Source of the DNA: Phoronis australis
Lineage: Eukaryota > Phoronida > Phoronidae
Assembly (NCBI GenBank): GCA_002633005.1
Contig: NMRA01000401.1
Location: 207,827-271,826, forward strand
Direction: 5' to 3'
Length of the DNA: 64,000 nt
Shown: positions 51,904 to 62,695 of the stretch, piece after piece
How positions within the stretch are numbered: the first letter of the stretch is position 1
Layout: each line of letters starts with the position of its first letter
The notes under the pieces: generated by a model
Told to the model about the DNA's origin: nothing
The model's input: the letters and a program-made list of their open reading frames with translations, nothing else
The model's database searches: none
Translations under genes and position numbers: made by a program

Positions 51904-54900
51904 CTGTAAATAAAGACAGTGACCTGAATTACGAGCACACAAATGGTAAATTCTAGCCTAATTCATTCGTTTATTAAATAACAGATCCCGTCGCATCTTG
52001 CAGCCAACATTGGGCTCTCACTTTCAACTATTGTGACTAGCTGGTGTGTTTCGCAGTAAAACCACAATACATGACGTGTGCGCGCCACACAATGACAATG
52101 GTATTTGATATCCACGTACTGACCAGTTAACACGTTGCCTGTGGTTATTGACGATAGTAATTTGAAAAAGATCACTGTTTAGAACTGAAAATATTTTTAT
52201 ATGCGTTTCGAAATCATAAGTTTACCATGATTAAGATTTCTACTTTGGGCTCGGTGGAGACTCTTCAAGTAGTCGACAGTCATTTCCAGGATATCGGCTT
52301 TCTCGAGCTTCGAGCTGTTCATATTCTGTTCAAAGAAAATGTTCACTAATTAGGAAGTAATGGTAACCACATATGTACCTTGACCAATTGTAAAAGAAAT
52401 CGATTAGAGAATTTCGAGTCATAAACGAAAATTAACATTCACTGCTGACGCCATAAACAAGAGTTATTCTGCATAATATGGACAGCCTTTTGTTATCAAA
52501 GCGATATAATTCGTCTGAAATGTTTTTAAAGGTCAACAGAGGTATCTTTGTATCGGCAAAGATCACAGTGTCTTTCGTACCTCTTTTTTCAGTGCAAAGA
52601 GCACCATTTCCTTCAACTGCCCCAGGTAATCGTTAATCCGGGCCCGACGTTTTCGTTCCATAAGCGGTTTGTTGGCCTGTAGAAGAGAAGAATAGCAAAG
52701 AATGTGAACTACTCTCACCGTTACAAAAGTCGTCACCGTTGATTTACGATGTCAAACATTGTCCCAAACGTACTCAAACTTCATATGCCAATAACTGACT
52801 AAAGATTACTGGTTTAAATGTAAAAAGAGGTCACCAAAAATGATTCGAGTCTTTAAACTCAAATAGTGTTCATTAACACATGAAGAAATTAATCTGTCTT
52901 GGCACTTCCTTGACGTTTATGAGTTTTCAGTTTACGTTGCACGAAAAACTATCATTCTCTAAAACCGAGTCGTTTGTTTACTATATCTCGTGCGTGTACA
53001 CAGAACACGTGAGGGTTCACGCGCCAACTTTCACAGTAAGGTGCAACAATACAGTATGCTCGGACGCAGATTATCATAAACGGTAATCCCGTCGTTGAAA
53101 TGAGGTGTGAGTACATTTTTGGGACGCAATCTATGGCAGTTTGGAATTATTTCTGTGCAGTAGTAATTGTACTAAAATGACGCATGCCCGGATTAATAAA
53201 AAACGACGATGTTACAATGGTGTAGCCTACCACCAGAAGGCATTTCCTTAAAAAATATTGTAAATTATGGGATCTAAGAAATGTGATATGCTGATCACTA
53301 AGCAAAGAAAAGCAACAAAAAGAAGCTATTTTGAAAACGTAACATTTTGCTAGTTCTTACTTCGGTAACATCCAAGTTCGCTCCGGGGACAAATTATTTA
53401 TTAACCTCACAATACGCTCAAGGAACAATTTTCTTTGAAATGATTTAAATTGTTGAATTCATTGTATCAAATTTAGTTCACCAAGGAAGGTTTAGTTGAA
53501 AATTTATGACCCCAAGTACAAAAAAACATCAATGCGACTTTGGGTCGCCTGTAAAAATTACATGTTTATCAAAGTGCGTCCGTTCAAAATAATAACCTTC
53601 TAAACAAACCATGCAATTGTTCACGGCCATTAAAGTCTCGTCTTTACGGAGTAAATAAGAACAGCGTGTTATTATCGTGCCAACCAAACGTGCGTAGAAA
53701 ATTGAGTTGATACGCAGGGCAGAAAATAACGAGAAAATTATTAATTCCTTGACAACAATATTACAGCTGTTATTGAAACGTTGAGAGATGTACACTAATA
53801 GAAATACTCAGAACATGTCCTGGGTTTCGATATTTTGAAAGACTTTCCCACGCTAAAGAATTTGTAATTTCCCTCATTCGTGAATCGGATTTGCTTTCTT
53901 TCACCAAGTCTACGCAGGACGGGCTTTACATGTGCGCACGTGTTTTTACGCATAGATGTCATGTGCCAAATCATTGCCGTAAGAAAATCTGTGGCGAAAT
54001 TTTCTATCTATCTGTTTGTATTTTGACGGCTGAGGCGTGGAACCCACTCAAAGCCAAGTCTCTCAGTATTTTCATTGTACCGCACGTCCTTTGAATTGAA
54101 CACGAAATGATAGATATTCGCGATATGTGTGTACACTGATGTTGGAGCTTGTCATAACAGTGTCTACGCGTCGATGTTTTGGGGAACGTAGCGGGGGCGG
54201 ATCCAGGATTTTTAGTTGGGGGGGCAGGGCAGAGTATTAGCCAGNTGAAACGTTGAGAGATGTACACTAATAGAAATACTCAGAACATGTCCTGGGTTTC
54301 GATATTTTGAAAGACTTTCCCACGCTTAAGAATTTGTAATTTCCCTCATTCGTGAATCGGATTTGCTTTCTTTCACCAAGTCTACGCAGGACGGGCTTTA
54401 CACGTGCGCGCGTGTTTTTACGCATAGATGTCATGTGTCAAATCATTGCCGTAAGAAAATCTGTGGCGAAATTTTCTATCTATCTGTTTGTATTTTGACG
54501 GCTGAGGCGTGGAACCCACTCAAAGCCAAGTCTCTAAGTATTTTCATTGTACCGCACGTCCTTTGAATTGAACACGAAATGATAGATATTCGCGATATGT
54601 GTGTACACTGATGTTGGAGCTTGTCATAACAGTGTCTACGCGTCGATATTTTGGGGAACGTAGCAGGGGCGGATCCAGGATTTTTAGTTGGGGGGGCAGG
54701 GCAGAGTATTAGCCAGAATTTTGCCCGGCAGACATTCGCGCCCCCGAACTGTCAAATGGAATCTGGGAGGATTTTAGGGGGTCATGGCCGCCTTGGCCCC
54801 CCTCTAAATATGCCACTGAATAGGTTGTACTTTCGGTTGAAGTCTGTCATGGATTGGTGTTTACAGGACAAGTTAATTTCGCAGTAATTGGTGGATTTAA

Positions 54901-55860
54901 CGGTATGAACGGTTAACGTCGGTGTCATCGGAGTTATCAGCGGTGTCGCTGTCAATTGGCCTAACGGTGCTCGTTGTGGCGTTATTTGATTGTTTTCTTC
55001 AAATATTCACCATAACACCTCTATAAGCACTGCCTCTTTTTGTATTACACACACGTGCACATGTACACACATATATGTGAATTAAAATTATAAAGTGCGT
55101 AAAAGGAACCTCAAGAAGCGCCGTCCGAGTTCGACCTATTGAATAGGTGGGCGGTCATCAGACACGCGTTCCTGAGTATTGTACTGAACACGATTATTTA
55201 GGTCCAGTCTTTTAACAGAAACAATCTAGTTTCGTACAACAAAAGCCCTTTGATAAGCTGCCTACCGTAACGTTCCCTGAACAATTATTTCGCTTCCCGT
55301 AGATTTTCAGCGTGTTTACACAAGCGAAGATGAAATATTACGATTACCTTATAACCGTGTTATTTCTGATGTCTGTTTTGATTATTTTGTTTCGCTGAGA
55401 CACGGTTTCGAGTGAAAAGAAAATCTTTTCAAATCAAATACTGTTTGGATTACGAAATTGACAAATTGTTTCCTATAGAAATTTATGATCTGGAATAAAC
55501 GTTTTCATTGATAAGAACAAACTTGACAGGCTCTGTGCTTTTCCAAGTCGGCGTTCCTATGTGATTTAATGGGCTTCTAAAGCGAAACACAGAATGAAAT
55601 TAATCGATATCATTATCTGGTCTCGCAGTATCAAACATTTTAAGGCACCTGTACTCCGGTCCAGTATTTTAAAAATCACCAACAGGTAGATATATACATT
55701 AACACTCGTTCATACCTTGTAAAAACGGAAAATTTTTAGTTAAAGTTAAACCTTCCTTTTCGGTAAGCACAAATGGTTCTTCGAATATCTTAAGTCATAA
55801 ATAAAGGAAAAAACTTGTCAAATTACTTACTCTACGAGCACAGGAATTTGGTGACTTCAT
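51305..55860 (-). CDS. hes: Hes/hairy-type bHLH transcriptional repressor with C-terminal WRPW, complete, four exons
   Basis: Exons in order: 55831-55860, 52581-52676, 52226-52325, 51305-51903; 274 residues. The bHLH is at about residues 11-70: basic region NKPLMERKRRARIN with the Hes-type proline, helix 1 YLGQLKEMVLFALKKE, loop NMNSS, helix 2 KLEKADILEMTVDYLKSLHR. The tail is Ser/Thr/Pro/Gln-rich and ends LWRPW. Intron positions (before the basic region, at the helix1-loop border, after helix 2) match vertebrate Hes genes. Known: Hes proteins bind N-box/E-box DNA, recruit Groucho/TLE through WRPW, and are common Notch targets. Odd: no Orange domain is recognisable after helix 2; the protein goes directly into polar sequence (ATQRINEGTSACKTNVL). 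A Hey/Helt identity is unlikely because of the proline and WRPW. Confidence 0.92.
52226..52325 (-). CDS. hes: hes coding exon 3 (loop and helix 2)
   Basis: NMNSSKLEKADILEMTVDYL and KSLHRAQSRNLNH plus one base. Acceptor GAACAG, donor GTAAAC. The exon ends just after helix 2, where vertebrate Hes genes also have an intron. Confidence 0.93.
52581..52676 (-). CDS. hes: hes coding exon 2 (basic region and helix 1)
   Basis: 32 residues, ANKPLMERKRRARINDYLGQ LKEMVLFALKKE. Acceptor CTACAG, donor GTACGA, phase 0 at both ends. Proline sits at the Hes-specific place in the basic region. Confidence 0.95.
53774..54716 (+). repeat. Two 471-bp copies joined by a single N
   Basis: 53774-54244 and 54246-54716 are nearly identical and equal in length, with N at 54245. 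Both begin TGAAACGTTGAGAGATGTAC and end ATTAGCCAG inside a CAGTGGCGGATC element. Probably an assembly join. It lies in hes intron 1. Confidence 0.8.
54663..54819. mobile_element. CAGTGGCGGATC family element, copy 2
   Basis: GCAGGGGCGGATCCAGGATT at the left and TGCCACTGAA at the right; internal GGCAGAGTATTAGCCAGAAT and TTTTGCCCGGCAGACATTCG. Truncated twin at 54191-54244. Confidence 0.65.
55831..55860 (-). CDS. hes: hes coding exon 1
   Basis: Ten residues (MKSPNSCARR) followed by a GTAAGT donor, phase 0. Very short, but it joins in frame directly to the basic region, and a first intron at this place is typical of Hes genes. The start has G at -3. Confidence 0.82.
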
Positions 55861-56160
55861 TTCTCTTCGCACTGGTCTCGGCTAAAGGTGTCTAATACTG
55901 ATCTACTACAGCCGTGTGTATCGGAATTTAATCATCCCGTGTGCATTGCCTTCTAAGTTTACACAGGACACGTGGGACAACACAAAACAATGGACAGCAC
56001 GATCACCCAATGGAAAGCGACATCGCGAGTGAAGCATTTATTAGCGACAAATTCGATTGGATAATTGCATTATGAGGAGGCGTGGAAAATCCTTGAGGGG
56101 CACACGCCTTTGTTGGGTAGTTTCAATCAACGCACGTGTAACCGACTCGGCACGTGTAGA
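55861..56160 (-). promoter_or_regulatory. hes upstream flank with three CACGTG boxes
   Basis: Perfect CACGTG occurs at 55969-55974, 56133-56138 and 56151-56156 within 300 bp of the hes start; one is followed by GGGAC (CGTGGGAC, close to a Su(H)/CSL site CGTGGGAA). Hes proteins and other bHLH factors bind such boxes, so autoregulation is plausible. No TATA box was seen. Confidence 0.4.
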
Positions 56161-57007
56161 TGCTTACAGTGATTTTGGAAAAGAACACGAAACACCGGGA
56201 CTCCGCAGATTGCACGTTCAGCGAGCCTAGTCGACTACTGACAGATGTTTCGACGTAAATCTACCCAAGCCAGATCCTTTCCAAAGTCGTATTTTTTCCG
56301 ATAAACTTTAAGTAACATGACCAGGGAATGCAAAACGAGCTGTGTTCCGTAGACCCAAAACAATAGAGAGAAAAGCTAGAAGTGTCGCCAGGTGCGTCTC
56401 TTAAAGTGCATGGTAATATTTTACGAAGACTTGCGCGTTTTTATGCGGGCGAGATTCTTGAGTCTACTGAACGGCCTCTCATAAGCATAACGTCACCGAT
56501 AGGATTGAACGGAAGACACAATCCGTGAAAGGTCACCCGGTGCTCACCACATTTATATGCTTTGCATATGAGCGAGTAAAGTCAACTTTGTGTTTTAATT
56601 ACCATTCGGCACATATACCTGAAGGAGTTTACAATTGAAGAAGGCTGATGGTTGTCTTTTGAGAACATGATTAATCCTCAAAAATAATTGGAGACTATTC
56701 TGAGAGTAACAAAAGGCAATGCTTAAAAATACCGATAATGACACTGGAACATATTTTCTCGTCCCATTCCGCGGAACTACAAAAATAACTAAATGCAATA
56801 CTTAAAAAATCTGCAAAATTTTGGACGCTGTATACATGGCACCCAAATTTGATTGCGCGCCGGATATGCTACCGTTTACGACGTTCAGAGAACATGAACG
56901 TCTACTGAGTGAAGAGATTGAATTTTATATGACAAGAATATTCATGGGTCGCGTAGAGCACTTCTGATTTTAGGTCAATGGTTTGGGGGCGAGATGTCGA
57001 CACAAAA

Positions 57008-57102
57008 AGAATAGATTAGACTAGAATATAACCAAAGAGAATAGAACAAAACGATGAGAATATAAAAGATTAGAATAGAATGGATTACAATAGAATAATT
57101 TT
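57008..57102 (+). repeat. AGAAT/GAATA-rich low-complexity tract
   Basis: Degenerate repeats of TAGAATAGA type. Confidence 0.7.
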
Positions 57103-57948
57103 GGGTAAAAACTACCCAGCAGCGAAACTTATCATGTCACATGATCGAGTCCTTTTGACCAAAAATCTTGTTGCAAGTTTGAATGCCATTAGAAGGTTTT
57201 TATACAAATAGCACATTTGGGTTTTGATAGGTCTCAAATAACAAATAATCAAAATTAAAATTAAAGGATTATAGACTAAAAGACACTCTCTCAGACCCTT
57301 TCAAGGATTCAAATTGTTTGATGAATTTGTTGCATAAAAAGTTAACACACTAAGGCATTTTTATTTGGGTCTTAAATCTGAACAATTTCAATAGAGCTTG
57401 AAAATCGACAGAACAGGCAAAAATTCAACATCTGAATGCTGTTGGTTTAATTTCTGTTAGAAAAATAACAGCTCCATACACCATTGCAAGTATTTCGGAG
57501 TTAACATTCCATTTCCTTTCTAGTTCACGATATCTTGTATTTCATCTAAGCGTGTTCGTGTGAAATATTTCAGGTTGACAACTGTCGACATCCCTGATGT
57601 ATCACGTGTATTCCATCACACAAGTACCGTAAACGACGTGACAACTTGCGCATTGAATATCCACGACGCGGATGACTAGTTATGAAAACCAAGAATACTT
57701 CACACATCAAAACTGAAGAAAATCGTTGCATAAGTGAATAAATTCTTTTGCACAACTTGTCTGAACATTCTGCAAAGTTTGTGGTACAGGAAAACACGTA
57801 GCCGGTAAACCAACCGTTGGAGCTCAGTGTTGGTTAGGAAACCCACTTTCCGCAGCCTAAACTAATTTTTGAATTTGACAACTTTCCGTTATGAAACTGT
57901 CTCAAGTTATTCCTTGGAAAGAACTCACACTTCGTTATTGTTTGAGAT

Positions 57949-58098
57949 ATTGTGGCAGATTTGGGGGATTTGGCAAGGGGGACATGCCCCCCCTAAAATT
58001 CTCCCATTTGGCAGTTTGGGGAGGCGAATGTCTGACGGTAAAATCCTGGCTGATACTCTGCCCTGCCCCTCTACCTCAAAATCCTGGATCCGCCCTTG
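57949..58098. mobile_element. CAGTGGCGGATC family element, copy 3 (reverse)
   Basis: Reverse orientation: TGGCAGATTTGG at one end, ATCCTGGCTGATACTCTGCC and AAATCCTGGATCCGCCCTTG at the other. Confidence 0.65.
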
Positions 58099-58847
58099 GA
58101 ACTGTCAGTACTTTGTACTTGTCACGTGAATGAAGAACAAGTTTAGACTAATTTTATAGCGGTGAGTTGTCTAAATCAAAATTTAGTTGCTTCGACTGAA
58201 AGCGGGTTTATTTTCGCTTTAAATAATTGCAAGGAATTAACACATGTATCCTGCTGTTTTTTGTGCAAATTGTCTGTGAACGCACAGGCCACTTATCAAA
58301 TTATATTCGTTATCTTGTCTTTCCTCCAAGTCGTGGACAGTTAAAATTAGAGTGAAAATTAAATTACATTTTTTCTTGTGTTAAGCGGTCGTTTTTTTCA
58401 GCAATTTCGCATCACGCTCCGGTCAGTGATAACAATTCAGGCGCGACCATGCCAATGCCTGTCTCAACCGTTCAATCTGTTTGCGTGCAATTGCGACCTC
58501 TCTCGTGTCATTTGGCAGACAGATTTCCCCAAATGAGGACATTCGACGAGACGGATACAGTGTCACCGCACCATTTAAATAATCGCTGTTATTCTCTATG
58601 CAGACGCATAACTGGACTAGGTGTGAAAATAAGACCACATCAGGTAGGTTCCGTCCACAGTTGATCGAGAAGCTAGCGTTTGTCGAGCGACTGCATGACC
58701 CCTTGTCTAACCACGCGTCTCCTAGGGCAAGACTCCAACCAATAATTAAAAAATAAAAGACAATAGAGTTGAGAAAGACGATTACCTATCAGAAATATTA
58801 GCATTATTTCAAAGACCATTTCCTCTTGTAGCGTTTGTCCAGACATT

Positions 58848-58890
58848 GCACTGGCGGATCTAGGATGTCGCAAGGGACGGGGCAACCTCA
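58848..58890. mobile_element. CAGTGGCGGATC family fragment
   Basis: GCACTGGCGGATCTAGGATG followed by a G-rich stretch; only one end is preserved. Confidence 0.4.
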
Positions 58891-59431
58891 AATTCGGGAC
58901 GAAGAATGTCCGCGTATTCCTTGAAAACATTATGCCGACGAAATGACGTTTCGCGATTTATCTGCATTGTCTTATATAGACAAGATAGTAAAAACTGTTT
59001 TTCCAAAAAAGCACCGTGATCAACATGAAAGCGTTTGCATGTCACTTTATTTTTCAATTGTCTTCTCTAATTTCTTTGAGGACAAAGCTATGAATGTTGA
59101 GCCCATCAGATTACTGTACATACGCATATTTTAACTAATAAACGATTACGAAAACATGAGAGATGGCCCACGGAACCAGGGAAAAAAGATTTTTGGTTAT
59201 TTTCATGTCGTTTCCAACTGCATTTAAGGGCTAAAGATTACAACATTTCATGGAAAACGGTTCCTTGCAGCTTCTGATTTTTATTGGACGGGTACATTTT
59301 CGTCTGCGACAAAAACGATAACGACGCCTTTATTGGAAACATGACTTACCACCAGGGACTAGTGATGTGAAACGAAAATACTTTTGAAAGCAGCTCGGGT
59401 CCTTTTTGGAAGGTTTTTTAAACGTACCAAA

Positions 59432-59461
59432 AGTGTTATTCGTTTAAAAACGAATAACACT
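59432..59461. repeat. Perfect 14-bp inverted repeat
   Basis: AGTGTTATTCGTTT, AA, AAACGAATAACACT. Confidence 0.8.
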
Positions 59462-60630
59462 GGGCGGAAATGTCGCCATCCCGGGTTACTATCATTTTCC
59501 CCGTGACGATTTTTCCTCAAACTAATGAAACCCAGCCGTAAATAGCGTAACTAATACACGTTTTAGCAGGTAAATAGTTTCTATTCATCTAAATTGAATG
59601 GTGCGTAGTAATAACGCAAGCCTTCTTTATTTTGCCAGTGTGCGACAAGTCATGATTAAATAGCGCACCTTTTTAATTTATTTCAGGTAAACAATCTTTC
59701 CGTTTTCTCGACTACAACACGTTACCTTTGTAGTACTCGGAGTCATCTCAATACTTACATGACTTTCAGGTTTGAGTCACCTTACGGCTTATTTTAGAAG
59801 TTGCTTCATTATAGTCCTGACAAAAGTTGTCAACAATAGAATTCAATTTAACGTTTGAAAATAGGATACTTCACGGGCCATAATTTTTAATACCGGCGTC
59901 AATATTCATTTTGCAAGTTCGCGAGACGCGTCTGTGGAAAATGTCATCGGACTTCAAAGTGCCAACATCTTTCATAACAACCGTAGAACCAGTAATCTGT
60001 CATTAAGGCATCATTATCCAGTGATTGGGGTCGAGACACAGTTAGACAGGTAACAATACAATTAGTTGTCATTTTCCAATATACATGTACAACATGGGTA
60101 TTATTATGCGACTGATAAGACAAGACTGCGAGGTGATACACCGAAAACAATAGCTAACGGTAGGCTAGCTGTGGGTAGCCGACAGACAGCGCCGGGAAAG
60201 ATTGGGTTGACGGCTTCGGAGACGGAAGTTGACGTTTGAGTGCCCCGCCCAGCAGACGTACACGTTCGCAAAACAGGGCGCGTTGAAACATTTTCTTATG
60301 GCACACAAAGCGCAAAATAACGGATGGTAAACGGGGGTATCAACTTTCTTGATTTTACATTGTATTGTTCTAGTAATCGGAGCCATAAATTATATTACCG
60401 CACTGTGAAGAAGTGTAACGCAATCCATATAAGAACGCAACGAAAATATGAAATTAATAATGCTGGCAGAGTTTGGCGAAAATCACTCTAAAATTTACGG
60501 AAAGCGTAACTTCGCTCAAGAAGTAAGTGGGTTACTTTTCGCATGCCTAAATAAAAAATCCGTGTCTCTTACGGAGAACGGTGTTTAGTTCGCACGAAAC
60601 TAACAGTTGGCGACTAAAGCTATTAATTAG

Positions 60631-60879
60631 CAGAGGCGGATCTACAGGGGGGGGGGGGGTTCNTCAGGGGGTTTAAACCCCCCCCTCGGGACAGGATCAA
60701 AAATAAAAACTGGAAAAAAATCGCCAGAAAAACGAAATTAGCTACTAAAAATCCCAAAAAATCTTACACGGGAGGAGGGAAACCCTCTCGCGACCTTCCT
60801 TCTAGTCCTCGGTGCTGCGCGCCTCGGATTCTCTCGAATCCTAAACCCCCCCTTACTGAAATCGTAGATCTGCCACTGA
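60631..60879. mobile_element. CAGTGGCGGATC-type element with both ends and different interior
   Basis: Left CAGAGGCGGATCTACAGGGG GGG; right ...CCCCCCC...GTAGATCTGCCACTG. The interior differs from the 47368/54663 group, so it is a distinct subfamily sharing only the ends. Confidence 0.6.
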
Positions 60880-60917
60880 TTAGGTATTATTACCGCACTA
60901 CACAAACGATATTGACA

Positions 60918-60977
60918 GCCAATAATAACAATAATAATAACAATAATAATAATAATAATAATAATAATAGTCATAGT

Positions 60978-61017
<40 letters not shown>

Positions 61018-61020
61018 GTA

Positions 61021-61061
<41 letters not shown>
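60918..61061 (+). repeat. (AAT)n/(AAC) microsatellite
   Basis: Long AAT runs with AAC and AGT interruptions. The asparagine- and isoleucine-rich open frames here are artefacts of the repeat. Confidence 0.95.
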
Positions 61062-62564
61062 GTCTGGGTGCATATTAAAAACACTTGTAACCTTATAGAA
61101 TTTAACTGGGAATTAGTATAAATTCTCTAAAAGCAGAATTTGTTTTCTTTACATTACACCAATCTACCACTAATATTGGGTCGAGTGATCATCATCATTT
61201 CCTTTTATTAAAATTAAGCAAAAAAGGAAAGACAAATTTATATCGAAACAAAGGTATCAATTACATGGCCAATTGTTTTTGATATAAATGACTAAGACGA
61301 AACTACAAAACGTTTTTATAGTTTACTGAATTATTTCATTTTCATTTTCGTTGCAACTTTTGAAAAGTCCTATTTTCATAATACGATTTTGCAGAAGTGG
61401 AGCGTTTCAACCAAGAATTCCTGACATCGTTAGCACGAGAGGTGCGTAAAGCATCATCCGTGAAAGTTTCATTAAATCAGACCCGCCATTTCCGAATTAT
61501 TGCGCTTCAAAGTTAGTTAACCTCGGACGTTATTCAAGGGATAGCCACGATCTTAAAACACCTATTTTTGGCCAAAATTTATTTTAGGTATTTTCAATTT
61601 TCTGAATGACTGCGGTCGAAAGGGAGAGAATTAATACATGTCTAATGGATGATTGCAGCCATTGACGTTCAAATCACGTCACTTCACTTACCTGTATAAA
61701 ATAAACTTATAATGCATTAACTGTCATTTCCTAGTTAGTAACAATTATCCACTAAGAGCGTACTCCGTAATTTTGACTCCAAGCTGCGCGTCCAGTCAAA
61801 GTGGCCATCAGAAATTACCACACCGGCCAGAATTACCCAACCTGGCGTAATTAATGTCGCCTATAAATTCGCTTTACTGAAAACCCTTTCAAGAAAGGAT
61901 TCTCCCTGTAATTTTCTTTTTGCGACTGATACATTTCTGTCCTCGCCTTAGGAAACCTGAAGAGCGAGATTAGCCGTTTGGAAACTGTTTGTGGCGCATC
62001 CCAGGAAAGCATTGTTCGTCTGCAGTCATTTTGTCTATCGAATCATGACTGATTGTAAATACGAGCCCTGACGACCAATCCGCTTAGTATACAGCGGCTT
62101 GCTGTGCCTTACAAGTCGCCTTTACAAACTAATTGTGGGAAATAAAGCAAAAATACACTACCGCTATCGGTAACGGTAATCCTCCGAAGCCACGGGGCAG
62201 ATTACAAATCCTAAGAGAGTTTAATGCGTGTAATCGGCTCCACAAGAGAACAGCAAGTAAAACATTTGTTCAATTTAAAGTCTAAGTCTTCCGTAACACA
62301 ATAAATTTAGCGGGTAATTTGCTCATTGACGTTGTCGTCTCGCGTTCAGTTTGTTCACTGTTTCTACTGGCACGTGCTTCAAGTAACAATAACATAGTTT
62401 TGAGGATTTATAGTGTATATATCCTCAGGCGAAATACACGAGTCATGCCGTACAACGTCCTCATGAGTGCAAAAGAAACAGACACAGTGAATTAAGTGAC
62501 AAACATGTTTCAGAATACCCACATCGAAAATGCTTATATCAACATACACCCGTAAGGAGGTAGA

Positions 62565-62695
62565 AAAATTCATGGGCGGCACACCATAGTGGAATGGGAG
62601 GGCTATAAACTCCCCACACTTCAGCGCTCCGCCACCCATGGGGACTGGGGGAGGGGCTATAGCCCCACTTATTTCAGTGCTGCGCCGCCCGTGAC
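62565..62695 (+). repeat. Tandem pair of GGCTATA...CGCCGCCC units
   Basis: GGGCTATAAACTCCCCACAC..CTCCGCC and GGGGCTATAGCCCCACTTAT..GCGCCGCCC are about 60 bp apart and similar; the second has the palindrome GGGGCTATAGCCCC. Confidence 0.5.

Larger units (their letters stand above)
52677..55830 (-). other. hes intron 1
   Basis: 3.2 kb; contains the 471-bp duplication and the element at 54663-54819. 54830-55830 shows no feature. Confidence 0.6.

Noticed and set aside
51963-52175. Possible missing Orange-domain exon of hes
   Set aside because: The minus-strand frame here (LLSSITTGNVLTGQYVDIKY...) has no Orange similarity, and exon 3 joins exon 4 in frame without it.
60738-61121. Isoleucine- and asparagine-rich frames
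   Set aside because: Direct translation of the AAT microsatellite.
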